Source: an uncultured Megasphaera sp.
GTDB taxonomy: Bacteria > Bacillota > Negativicutes > Veillonellales > Megasphaeraceae
NCBI GenBank assembly: GCA_900554215.1
Contig: USGG01000054.1
Location: 1 to 13,686 of the forward strand
DNA length: 13,686 nucleotides
Direction: 5' to 3'
Shown: in pieces, positions 1 to 6,715 of the stretch
How the letters are laid out: each line of letters opens with the position of its first letter
Position numbering within the stretch: the stretch's first letter is position 1
Translations under genes and position numbers: made by a program
Notes under the pieces: generated by a model
Databases searched by the model: none
What the model saw: only the letters and a program-made list of their open reading frames with translations
Told to the model about the DNA's origin: nothing

Positions 1-111
1 ACAGTAGATGGGGCTCTTGATGCCGCTGGCCCATGTGAAGGGCTCCTGCGGGCGCAGGAACACGGCGCTGATCGACAGCAGCCCTCTGGCGACTTGACGG
101 TTCATTTCCAT
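1..111 (-). CDS. pyrE: orotate phosphoribosyltransferase, N-terminal 37 codons (cut by window edge)
   Basis: PyrE joins orotate to PRPP to make orotidine monophosphate, the step before PyrF. Only the first 37 codons are in the window. The translation contains FTWASGIKSPIYC, the conserved N-terminal stretch of bacterial PyrE (EPFxWxSGxKSPIY). The start at 111 is preceded by AAAGGAGA ten bases upstream. A second in-frame ATG at 105 is less well placed. The gene lies 26 bases after the pyrF stop on the same strand, so it is the last visible gene of the pyrimidine operon. The PRPP-binding motif lies outside the window. Confidence 0.88.
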   Translation of the reverse strand, partial: MEMNRQVARGLLSISAVFLRPQEPFTWASGIKSPIYC

Positions 112-137
112 AGTGATCGTGTCTCCTTTCCTACAGC

Positions 138-836
138 TCAGTCCACAAATTCCGCTTTGCAGCGCGTATAGGCGGCCACCGGATCATCCGCCTGGGTGAT
201 GGGGCGGCCCACCACGATGTAGTCCGCGCCGATGGCCTTGGCCTCGGCGGGGGTGGTGACGCGCTTCTGGTCGTCACCGGCGGCATCGGCAAAGCGCACG
301 CCGGGCGTCACGGTCAAAAAGTCCGCGCCGCAGCGCTCATGGATGATCCCGGCCTCGCGGGGGGAGCAGACCACGCCGTCCAGACCGGCCTTGGCCGCGT
401 TCTCCGCGTAGTGCAGCACCACCTGCTCCATGGGCTCGTGGATCAGCAGCTCCTGCTCCATGCGCGCCTGCTCCGTGGAGGTCAGCTGCGTCACGGCGAT
501 GAGCAGCGGGCGGGTACCATCGGGACGGGTCAGGCCCTCCAGCGCGGCGGTCATCATGGCCTGCGTCCCCGCGGCGTGGAGGTTCACGATGTCCACATCC
601 AGCGCGGACAGGGCGGCCATGGCCTTTTTCACGGTGTTGGGAATGTCGTGGAGCTTCAGGTCGAGGAAGATCTTATGACCGCGAGCGCGGATATCCCGCA
701 CTACCTGCGGCCCCTCGGCGTAGAAAAGCTCCATGCCGATCTTGACAAAGGGCTTTTCGCCGGTAAAGCGATCCAGAAAAGCCAGCGTCTTTTCCTTGCT
801 GTCGAAATCCAATGCGATGATAACGTCCTTACCCAT
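138..836 (-). CDS. pyrF: orotidine 5'-phosphate decarboxylase
   Basis: PyrF decarboxylates OMP to UMP, the last step of de novo pyrimidine synthesis, in the cytoplasm. The 232-residue protein has the group I signature DLKLHDIPNT (Asp59, Lys61 and Asp64 form the charged catalytic network), a phosphate-loop TPGVRF near residue 180 and VVGRPIT near 210. Length is normal for the family. I chose ATG at 836 rather than the GTG at 845, because AGGAGG sits eight bases before 836 while that GTG is part of the ribosome binding site itself. The start overlaps the pyrD stop by eight bases (ATGGGTAA), which implies translational coupling. Confidence 0.96.
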   Translation of the reverse strand: MGKDVIIALDFDSKEKTLAFLDRFTGEKPFVKIGMELFYAEGPQVVRDIRARGHKIFLDLKLHDIPNTVKKAMAALSALDVDIVNLHAAGTQAMMTAALEGLTRPDGTRPLLIAVTQLTSTEQARMEQELLIHEPMEQVVLHYAENAAKAGLDGVVCSPREAGIIHERCGADFLTVTPGVRFADAAGDDQKRVTTPAEAKAIGADYIVVGRPITQADDPVAAYTRCKAEFVD

Positions 837-1746
837 GGTGGGCACCTCCTATGATATCTTTGATGTCCTGTATGCCGTAAGCCGCCAAGGTGGATGGCAG
901 CGCTTCGATGATGCTCTTGCAGGCGTAGGGATCCACCAGATTGGCAGCGCCCACGCCTACCGCCGTGGCGCCCGCCAGCATCAGCTCCACCACGTCCTCC
1001 GCACAGGAGACGCCGCCCATGCCCACGATGGGGATGCGTACCGCCTCGTAGACCTGATACACCATCCGGACAGCCAGCGGGAAGATCCCCGGCCCGGACA
1101 TACCGCCGGTGCCGTTGGCCAGCAGGGGACGGCGGCGCTTCAGGTCGATGCGCATACCCGGCAGGGTATTGATCAGGCTGACGCCATCGGCTCCGGCCTC
1201 CTCGCAGGCCTTGGCCACGGCGGCAATATCCGCCGCAGCGGGGGAGAGCTTCATGATGATGGGCTTTTTCGTCACAGCCCGCACCGCCCGCGTTACCGCG
1301 GCGGCGGTCTCCGGCGCCGCGCCGAAGGCGGCGCCGCCGCCATGGACGTTGGGGCAGGAGATATTGACCTCGATCCAGCCCACCTGCGCCTCATCGTCCA
1401 GCCGGCGGCAGACCTCGGTGTACTCGTCGATGGAGAAGCCGCTGACATTGGCCATCACCGGCTTGTGGAAGATCTCCCGGAGCTGGGGCAGCTCGTGGGC
1501 AATCACCGCGTCAATGCCGGGATTTTGCAGACCCACCGCGTTCAGCAGGCCGCCGGCATACTCCGCGATGCGGGGCGTGGGGTTCCCGAACCGGGGCTCG
1601 CGGGTCGTCCCCTTGAAGGAGAACGTACCCAGTATATTGATGTCGTAGAGCTTGGCAAATTCCTGCCCGAAGCCGAAGGTGCCGCTGGCGGGGATGATGG
1701 GGTTGTCCAGCGTGATGCCGCAGAGGTTCACCGATGTCGTTACCAT
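829..1746 (-). CDS. pyrD: dihydroorotate dehydrogenase B, catalytic subunit
   Basis: This FMN enzyme oxidises dihydroorotate to orotate and passes electrons to PyrK and then NAD+. The 305-residue protein has SGTFGFG near residue 21, NISCPNV with catalytic Cys131 (cysteine is typical of class 1 enzymes, serine of class 2), a Lys-containing IIMKLSP strand, and the FMN phosphate region GMGGV and AVGVGAA. Pairing with pyrK marks it as class 1B. An upstream in-frame extension to 1830 exists, but the ATG at 1746 is preceded by AAAGGAGGAGG and fits the usual N-terminus. It overlaps the pyrK stop by seven bases. Confidence 0.96.
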   Translation of the reverse strand: MVTTSVNLCGITLDNPIIPASGTFGFGQEFAKLYDINILGTFSFKGTTREPRFGNPTPRIAEYAGGLLNAVGLQNPGIDAVIAHELPQLREIFHKPVMANVSGFSIDEYTEVCRRLDDEAQVGWIEVNISCPNVHGGGAAFGAAPETAAAVTRAVRAVTKKPIIMKLSPAAADIAAVAKACEEAGADGVSLINTLPGMRIDLKRRRPLLANGTGGMSGPGIFPLAVRMVYQVYEAVRIPIVGMGGVSCAEDVVELMLAGATAVGVGAANLVDPYACKSIIEALPSTLAAYGIQDIKDIIGGAHHG

Positions 1747-2474
1747 ATGACCTCCTCCTTTACCAGCACGGGGCCGTCGGTGCAGATGCGCTTGTTGCCG
1801 TATTTCGTCTGGCAGGAGCAGCCCATGCACGCGCCGAAGCCGCAGCCCATGCGTTCCTCAAAGCTGAACTGTCCGGAGGTGACGCAGCGGTCATACACTG
1901 CCCGGAGCATGGCCTCCGGCCCGCAGGTGTACAGGTAGCTGTAACCCTGCGCCAGCGCCATGCCGTCGGTGACGAGGCCGCGCACACCGGCGCTGCCATC
2001 GGCTGTCAGGACGATTACCTTTACACCCAGCGCCCGAAAATCCTCCACGAGGAACTGCTCGGCGGCGCAGTTGAAGCCCAGCACCGCCGTGACGCGCTTG
2101 CCCCGCGCCGTCAGGCGCTTGGCAAGGCCATACAGGGGCGGGATGCCCACGCCGCCGCCCACCAGCAGGGGGGCTTCCCCGGCGGGGGACAGGTCGTAGC
2201 CGTTGCCAAGGCCGGTGAGCACATCCAGCGCCGTGCCGACGGGCAGCGTGGCCATCTGTGCCGTACCCCGGCCCAGTACCTTATAGATCAGCGTCAGCTC
2301 GCCGTCCTGCCAGTCGCACACGGAGATAGGGCGGCGGAGAAAGAAGCCGTCCAGCTTGATGTTGACGAACTGGCCGGGGGCGGTGACAGCGGAGACGTCG
2401 CCGCCCAGCCGCAGGCGGTAGATGCCCTGCGCCAGCGCCGTATTTTCTAAAAGGTGCAGCGATACCTGCTTCAT
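1740..2474 (-). CDS. pyrK: dihydroorotate dehydrogenase B, electron-transfer subunit
   Basis: PyrK carries FAD and a [2Fe-2S] cluster and takes electrons from PyrD to NAD+. The 244-residue protein shows the FAD-binding RRPIS motif near residue 47, the NAD-binding GGGVGIPPLYGLAKRL stretch near 105, TCGPEAML near 184, and a C-terminal cluster motif C-x4-C-x2-C-x11-C (CGFGACMGC and the later Cys). Length is close to other PyrK proteins. AGGAGG lies nine bases before the ATG. The start shares ATGA with the pyrC stop, so these genes are tightly coupled. Confidence 0.95.
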   Translation of the reverse strand: MKQVSLHLLENTALAQGIYRLRLGGDVSAVTAPGQFVNIKLDGFFLRRPISVCDWQDGELTLIYKVLGRGTAQMATLPVGTALDVLTGLGNGYDLSPAGEAPLLVGGGVGIPPLYGLAKRLTARGKRVTAVLGFNCAAEQFLVEDFRALGVKVIVLTADGSAGVRGLVTDGMALAQGYSYLYTCGPEAMLRAVYDRCVTSGQFSFEERMGCGFGACMGCSCQTKYGNKRICTDGPVLVKEEVIW

Positions 2475-3733
2475 GTGTGGGATCCTCCTGTGCAGAGTGT
2501 TTCGTCGCGCCAGGCGACCTTGCCGCCCGCCACAGTCAGCAGACAGCGGCCCTGTACCGTCCAGCCGGCAAAGGGCGTGGCACGTCCCATGGACTGGAAT
2601 TCCTCCGGGTCGATGGTGTATGCCGCGTGCAGATCGAATACCGTAAAGTCGCGGGCCGTGCAGCCTGTTCCGCCGGTGGGGATACCGAAGCGGCGGCAGG
2701 GATTGGTGTGCAGCAGCGCCACCAGCTTGTCGAGAGAGAGAACGCCGGGCTTGACAAGGTAGGTGTACAGCAGGGGGAAGGCCGTCTCAAGGCCCACGAT
2801 GCCCATGGCGCTTTTCTCAAGGCCGCGGCTCTTTTCCTCCGCGCTGTGGGGCGCGTGGTCGGTGGCGATCATGTCGATGGTGCCGTCCGCCAGCCCCGCC
2901 AGCAGCGCCTCCCGGTCGGACTTGTCCCGCAGCGGGGGGTTCATCTTAAAGCGGCCGTCCTCCTCCAGCATGGCGTCGTCCAGCAGCAGATAGTGGGGGG
3001 CGGTCTCGCAGGTCACATCCAGCCCCTCCGCCTTGGCGCGCCGGATCAGATCCACGCTCTCCTTGGTGGAGATGTGGCAGACGTGGTAGCCGCAGCCTGT
3101 CTCCCGCACCAGCGCCAGATCCCGCTGGATCTGCCGCCACTCGCTCTCCGAGCAGATGCCCCGGTGACCGTGGGCCCGGGCATACGCCCCGTTGTGGATG
3201 TAGCCGCCCCGCAGCAGCGAGTTGTCCTCGCAGTGAGCCACGATGAGCTTGCCCAGCTCCTTGGCCTTCCGCATGGCGCGGCGCATCATGTCGTCGTCCT
3301 GCACCCCTCGTCCGTCGTCGGAGAAGGCGACCACATACGGCGCCAGCTCCTCCAGCGCGGCCAGCTCCGCCCCCTGCTGTCCCACGGTGATCGCACCGTA
3401 GGGGAGGACGCGGATGGCGGCGCCTGCGCGGATGAGGTCGAGCTGCGATTGCAGGTGCGCCGCACTGTCCGGCACCGGGTTCAGGTTGGGCATGGCGCAG
3501 ACGGTGGTGTAGCCGCCCCGCGCCGCCGCCAGCGTGCCGGTGCGGATCGTCTCCTTATAAGAAAAACCCGGCTCCCGAAGATGTACATGTACATCGACAA
3601 AGCCAGGTAAAACAACAAAATCGGAAAAATCATGGCCGCTGATAGAAACACCATCCCCAGCGGAAATAGGAAAATCATTGCCGGAAAAGGTGTCCCGCTG
3701 TACGGCAAAAGCATCCCCGAAAACCAACGACAA
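2471..3733 (-). CDS. pyrC: dihydroorotase
   Basis: PyrC cyclises carbamoyl-aspartate to dihydroorotate, the step before PyrD. The protein belongs to the class I amidohydrolase type. It shows metal-binding DVHVHLREPG (His49 and His51 with the start chosen here), the substrate region AMPNLNP, HCED, HISTKESV, ETAPHYLLL, and catalytic Asp in IATDHAPHS. The start is uncertain. The reading frame stays open far upstream to 4300, but a promoter with its -10 at 3771-3776 overlaps the in-frame ATG at 3772, so that ATG should not be in the mRNA. TTG at 3733 has GGAGGAG ten bases before it and gives about 420 residues, a normal length. GTG at 3742 is an alternative but lies too close to the ribosome binding site. 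Confidence 0.93.
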   Translation of the reverse strand: MSLVFGDAFAVQRDTFSGNDFPISAGDGVSISGHDFSDFVVLPGFVDVHVHLREPGFSYKETIRTGTLAAARGGYTTVCAMPNLNPVPDSAAHLQSQLDLIRAGAAIRVLPYGAITVGQQGAELAALEELAPYVVAFSDDGRGVQDDDMMRRAMRKAKELGKLIVAHCEDNSLLRGGYIHNGAYARAHGHRGICSESEWRQIQRDLALVRETGCGYHVCHISTKESVDLIRRAKAEGLDVTCETAPHYLLLDDAMLEEDGRFKMNPPLRDKSDREALLAGLADGTIDMIATDHAPHSAEEKSRGLEKSAMGIVGLETAFPLLYTYLVKPGVLSLDKLVALLHTNPCRRFGIPTGGTGCTARDFTVFDLHAAYTIDPEEFQSMGRATPFAGWTVQGRCLLTVAGGKVAWRDETLCTGGSHT

Positions 3734-3770
3734 TTTCCTCACACTCCTCCAAAATTCCAGAATTTTTGAC

Positions 3771-3799
3771 ATGATACCATGCAAAGCCCTCGTTGTCAA
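3771..3799 (-). promoter_or_regulatory. promoter of the pyrCKDFE operon
   Basis: Read on the minus strand there is a perfect -35 TTGACA (3799-3794), a 17-base spacer, and -10 TATCAT (3776-3771). Transcription would begin near 3764, about 30 bases before the TTG start of pyrC. The leader is too short for a PyrR-type attenuator, and I see no hairpin in it. Confidence 0.78.
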
Positions 3800-3917
3800 G
3801 GGGAGAATACCAGACATTAGGGATTTGTGTGGCGTGAAAAGTTTTGTGTTCTCGCGGGAAGCGGGAATACCTGCTTTATCGGGGCGCTTACAGGCGGACT
3901 GCACCCTGCAAGCACCG

Positions 3918-3952
3918 TAAAACAGGCTCTCCGGCGTTGCCGGAGAGCCTGT
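3918..3952 (-). terminator. terminator after ftsZ
   Basis: Perfect 14-base arms (3922-3935 and 3939-3952, core ACAGGCTCTCCGGC) leave a tiny loop and are followed on the minus strand by TTTT. It lies 13 bases beyond the ftsZ stop and separates ftsZ from the pyr promoter. Between it and that promoter (3800-3917) I see nothing recognisable. Confidence 0.85.
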
Positions 3953-3965
3953 GTATATTGTTTTC

Positions 3966-4652
3966 TCAGAACTTGTCCTTGTTGAAGATCCGCAGGATCT
4001 CGTCGAAGGACTTGTCCATCTCGTCCTGCGCCCGCTCACCCTGCACCTCATCCAGAGGCTGAAGCGAGGGCTTTTTCTCCGCCTCCGCAGCGGGAGTGGA
4101 GAGGATGCGCGCCTCCTGCTGCTCCTCGTCGAAGCCGGTAGCGATGACGGTGACGCGGATCTCGTCATCCAGCGTCTCGTCGAAGGTGGCGCCGAAGATG
4201 GTGAGCGCGTCGGGATGCACGGCCTGCTGCACCAGCGTAGCGGCCTGCTCCACCTCCTCCAGACCGATGTCCATGGAGCCGGTGACGTTGATGAGCACAC
4301 CCTTTGCGCCGTTGATGGAGGTCTCCAGCAGGGGGGAGGAGATGGCCATACGGGCGGCCTCCTCGGCCTTGCCCTTGCCGGCAGCGCGGCCCACGCCCAT
4401 GTGGGCCAGACCGGCGTCCTTCATGATGGCGGTCACGTCGGCAAAGTCCAGATTGATAAAGCCGGTGTCGCGGATGAGGTCGGAGATGGACTGCACGGCC
4501 TGACGCAGCACGTCATCGGCGATCTCAAAGGCGTTGGCAAACGTGATCTTCTGGTCGGTGGCGTACTTCAGACGCTCGTTGGGGATGATGACCAGCGAGT
4601 CCACCTTGCTGCGCAGCTCCTCAATGCCCTGCTCCGCCTGGGTCATGCGCCG
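3966..4652 (-). pseudogene. ftsZ: cell division protein FtsZ, 3' part (5' part replaced by foreign sequence)
   Basis: FtsZ is the tubulin-like GTPase that builds the division ring. The roughly 228 residues here start at RRMTQAEQGIEELRSKVDS and include VIIPNERL, the T7 loop stretch FINLDFADVTAIMKDAGLAH (which completes the GTPase site of the next subunit), and the C-terminal GTPase-activating domain. Roughly the first 130-150 residues are missing, including the GGGTGTG nucleotide-binding loop. The frame instead continues into a UvrA-like N-terminus. The tail ends SFDEILRIFNKDKF rather than the common DIPxFLR peptide, as I recall for some Clostridia. In the intact genome it should be a full essential gene. 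The truncation is most simply an assembly joint. Confidence 0.93.
4635..4652. other. chimeric joint 1 (uvrA-like / ftsZ), shared 18 bases
   Basis: The single open frame 4868-3966 is UvrA-like up to SAYTRRRMTQA and FtsZ from RRMTQAEQGIEEL onward. RRMTQA fits both families at that point, so the crossover lies within these 18 bases. The base composition and codon style change here. Confidence 0.85.
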
Positions 4653-4868
4653 CCTCGTATAGGCAGACAAGGCTTCCAAATACCGCCGCGACCCTTCGGC
4701 ATACAATACGCCCAACGCCAGCGACGATTTTCCTGAGCCGGATACACCGGCTATGGCTACCAGTTTCCCCAAAGGAATATCTATATCAAGATTTTTTAAA
4801 TTATGGACTCGCGCGCCCCGTATTTGAATGCAGTCGGGCGCTTCTCCTCCGCGTTTATTCCGTTCCAT
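4635..4868 (-). pseudogene. UvrA-like ABC ATPase, N-terminal about 78 residues only
   Basis: The fragment holds IQIRGARVHNLKNLDIDIPL and the Walker A motif GVSGSGKSSLALGVLYAEGS, both typical of UvrA N-termini. The following SAYTRRRMTQA differs from the SAYARQFLGQM of housekeeping UvrA. It resembles the shorter UvrA paralogues often annotated as UvrA-like or drug-resistance ABC proteins (from memory of the family). The remaining hundreds of residues, including the zinc fingers and second ATPase, are lost at the joint with ftsZ. The ATG at 4868 follows an in-frame TAG by only three codons. AAGGAGGG lies 14 bases upstream, a rather long spacing. Confidence 0.85.
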
Positions 4869-4951
4869 ACCGTACAGCTATGCCCTCCTTCGCCGACGAC
4901 AACAATATTCAGTGTACTTCCTATTGTATCATTGATTGCTTCTGATTTCAC

Positions 4952-4980
4952 TATGACAATGATGGTACCTTTTATGACAA
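4952..4980. repeat. pair of 8-base direct repeats, possible regulator site
   Basis: TATGACAA occurs at 4952-4959 and again at 4973-4980, exactly 21 bases apart, about two helical turns. The pair lies between the divergent uvrA-like and flavin reductase genes, just upstream of the latter's promoter. Such spacing suits a dimeric regulator, but no regulator is visible. Confidence 0.35.
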
Positions 4981-4996
4981 ACTGTATCGCTGCTAT

Positions 4997-5024
4997 TTGC
5001 ATCTCCCCTGTTTCATGATATAAT
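4997..5024 (+). promoter_or_regulatory. promoter of the flavin oxidoreductase gene
   Basis: A -35 TTGCAT (4997-5002), a 16-base spacer and a perfect -10 TATAAT (5019-5024) precede the ATG at 5081 with a leader of about 50 bases. Nothing else is recognised in 5025-5065. Confidence 0.7.
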
Positions 5025-5080
5025 GGCCTTATAAATTTATACTTTTTTAATCAACTTACATGGTATAGAGAGGTGATACG

Positions 5081-6184
5081 ATGCGTTCATTTCACGATAC
5101 GCTGACTCTGCCCAACGGCGTGGTTCTGAAAAACCGTTTGGCCATTGCTCCGCTTACAGTCTGCCTCAGCGACCCCCGCGGCTACGTCACGCCGCAGGAA
5201 GTCGACTATTACGCCTCCCGCACGGGCGAGGTCGGCATGTACATTACAGGCTGCTCGTATGTCCAGCCGAACGGCCGCGGCTGGCTAGGCGAAGAAGCCA
5301 TTTACGACGATTCGTTTATTCCCGGTCTGTCCAAAATGGCTTCTGCGATTAAACGAAACGGCACCAAGGCGATCATGCAGATCTTCCACGCCGGCCGCAT
5401 GGCCGAAGGGGACGCTATTTTCGGCTATGATTTAGTATCGGCCGGCGACGTAGCCGCGCCCTTGAAAGGATACCGTACGCCCCGTCCCTTGACTGATGCA
5501 GAAATTGCCGAAGTCATTGCAAATTTCAGAGACGCCGCCGTCCGCGCGATGAAAGCCGGCTTTGACGGCATAGAAATCCACGGGGCCAATAACTATCTCA
5601 TCCATCAGTTTTTCTCACCCCATTCCAACAATCGGAACGATCATTGGGGCGGCTCGCTGGAAAACCGCGCCGCATTTCCTCTGGCCGTCGTCGACGCCGT
5701 CCTGGATGCTGTCCGAGAAATGGGAGCAAAAGATTTTATCGTCGGCTATCGCCTGTCGCCGCGCGAGCAATGGACGCCGGGCATTACCCTCGACGATACG
5801 CTGTACCTCGTAGACAAGCTCGCCTCTTTGAAGCTGGATTACCTGCATATTTCCCAAAGCCATATTACCAGCACGGCTGCTGAGCCGGAATACTGCGGCA
5901 AGCCGATTCTCGCTCATATTGACGCAACCGTCCGCGGCCGGCTGCCCATTATTTCCGTCGGCAACATCCAGACCCGCAGCGACGTACAGCAGGCTCTCGA
6001 ACACTCGGATATCGCCGCCGTCGGCGGTTCCGCCCTGATCGACCCGAACTGGGCCGCGAAGCTTCTGAATGGGCACGACGAAGCAATCCGTACCAAACTA
6101 GCGCCGGAAGACAGGGAAATTCTGAAGATTTCTACATTAGCCTTTAAAATTCTTTCCAGCCGCGCGCCGGAACGCATTTTATAA
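5081..6184 (+). CDS. old yellow enzyme family NAD(P)H:flavin oxidoreductase
   Basis: This is a 367-residue FMN-dependent TIM-barrel oxidoreductase of the YqjM/YqiG type, expected to reduce activated C=C bonds with NAD(P)H in the cytoplasm. Visible motifs are KNRLAIAPLT near residue 17, Cys28 at the position that tunes FMN in YqjM-like enzymes, QIFHAGR at 100-106, the substrate-anchoring His167 and Asn170 in IHGANNYLIHQF, the NDHWGGSLENR signature at 186-196, and the FMN phosphate region SVGNIQT and AVGGSALI. Length matches the family. AGAGGTGAT precedes the ATG. It is a single-gene unit with its own promoter and terminator, divergent from the uvrA-like gene. The physiological substrate cannot be read from the sequence. 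Confidence 0.92.
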   Translation: MRSFHDTLTLPNGVVLKNRLAIAPLTVCLSDPRGYVTPQEVDYYASRTGEVGMYITGCSYVQPNGRGWLGEEAIYDDSFIPGLSKMASAIKRNGTKAIMQIFHAGRMAEGDAIFGYDLVSAGDVAAPLKGYRTPRPLTDAEIAEVIANFRDAAVRAMKAGFDGIEIHGANNYLIHQFFSPHSNNRNDHWGGSLENRAAFPLAVVDAVLDAVREMGAKDFIVGYRLSPREQWTPGITLDDTLYLVDKLASLKLDYLHISQSHITSTAAEPEYCGKPILAHIDATVRGRLPIISVGNIQTRSDVQQALEHSDIAAVGGSALIDPNWAAKLLNGHDEAIRTKLAPEDREILKISTLAFKILSSRAPERIL

Positions 6185-6256
6185 ACAGTACAAGAAACGC
6201 CCGCCGCAGTACTGCCGAACGCTGCGTCATACCGTCTCGTTCATCACGTAATATAC

Positions 6257-6290
6257 AGCCCGACGAGCTCAACCTCGCCGGGCTATGATT
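6257..6290 (+). terminator. terminator after the flavin oxidoreductase
   Basis: Arms 6257-6267 and 6274-6284 (AGCCCGACGAG / CTCGCCGGGCT, one mismatch) with a six-base loop are followed by ATGATTTTA, a weak T tract. It lies 72 bases after the stop and before the tRNA promoter. Confidence 0.6.
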
Positions 6291-6342
6291 TTATAACAGC
6301 TAATGCCTGACACGATAGTTCCCGTTTTTGTGAAAAAATAAT

Positions 6343-6371
6343 TTGACAAATCTACTCATTCACGATATAAT
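6343..6371 (+). promoter_or_regulatory. consensus promoter of the tRNA operon
   Basis: TTGACA (6343-6348), a 17-base spacer and TATAAT (6366-6371) match the sigma-70 consensus at all twelve bases. The first tRNA starts 13 bases after the -10, so the 5' leader would be only a handful of bases. Confidence 0.92.
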
Positions 6372-6383
6372 ATCTTTCGTTGG

Positions 6384-6460
6384 CGGGGCATAGCGCAGTT
6401 TGGTAGCGCACCTGGCTTGGGACCAGGGGGTCGCAGGTTCAAATCCTGCTGCTCCGACCA
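6384..6460 (+). tRNA. tRNA-Pro (TGG)
   Basis: A 77-base cloverleaf. The acceptor CGGGGCA pairs with TGCTCCG (one G-T), the D arm is GCGCAGTTTGGTAGCGC, the anticodon loop CTTGGGA reads TGG, and the T arm holds GGTTCAAATCC. CCA is encoded at the 3' end. First of three tRNAs in one transcript. Confidence 0.96.
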
Positions 6461-6471
6461 TATCGCAGCAT

Positions 6472-6545
6472 GCGGGTGTAGCTCAATGGTAGAGCGCCAG
6501 CCTTCCAAGCTGGTTACGTGGGTTCGATTCCCATCACCCGCTCCA
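6472..6545 (+). tRNA. tRNA-Gly (TCC)
   Basis: A 74-base cloverleaf. The acceptor GCGGGTG pairs with CACCCGC, the D arm is GCTCAATGGTAGAGC, the anticodon loop CTTCCAA reads TCC, and the T arm holds GGTTCGATTCC. CCA is encoded. It lies 11 bases after tRNA-Pro. Confidence 0.96.
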
Positions 6546-6555
6546 TTTTCGTTAT

Positions 6556-6632
6556 GACTCAGTAGCTCAGCTGGATAGAGCAACAGCCTTCTAAGCTGTG
6601 GGTCTAGAGTTCGAATCTCTACTGGGTCACCA
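6556..6632 (+). tRNA. tRNA-Arg (TCT)
   Basis: A 77-base cloverleaf. The acceptor GACTCAG pairs with CTGGGTC, the D arm is GCTCAGCTGGATAGAGC, the anticodon loop CTTCTAA reads TCT, and the T arm holds AGTTCGAATCT. CCA is encoded. Last tRNA before the terminator. Confidence 0.96.
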
Positions 6633-6637
6633 ATGTA

Positions 6638-6682
6638 AGAAAGCATGAGATACGCATTGTCGTCCTCATGCTTTCTTTTTTT
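6638..6682 (+). terminator. terminator of the tRNA operon
   Basis: Perfect 11-base arms GAAAGCATGAG (6639-6649) and CTCATGCTTTC (6665-6675) with a 15-base loop, followed by seven T residues. It faces the 3' end of the merR-type gene, 33 bases away. Confidence 0.88.
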
Positions 6683-6715
6683 GTCTGAAAAGACATTCAG
6701 CTTTTGCCGTATGCA

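Noticed and set aside
733..1938. A 401-residue plus-strand open frame over pyrD and parts of its neighbours
   Set aside because: It is a shadow of GC-rich pyr genes. It has no domain, and the opposite strand carries clear enzymes with ribosome sites.
3800..3917. A PyrR-type riboswitch or attenuator upstream of pyrC
   Set aside because: The stretch lies upstream of the promoter -35, so it would not be transcribed with pyrC, and no antiterminator/terminator pair is visible.
2471..4300. A 609-residue dihydroorotase with a long N-terminal extension
   Set aside because: The extra 190 residues are the antisense of ftsZ and of noncoding sequence, cross a terminator and a promoter, and are low-complexity Ser/Arg-rich.
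3966..4868. A novel 300-residue UvrA-FtsZ fusion protein
   Set aside because: Both halves are cut inside their core domains, the joint lies in a shared short stretch, and composition changes there. An artificial or assembly join explains it better.
6384..6632. tRNA genes as an integration hotspot
   Set aside because: All three tRNAs are complete, no partial tRNA copy was seen downstream, and no integrase is nearby.
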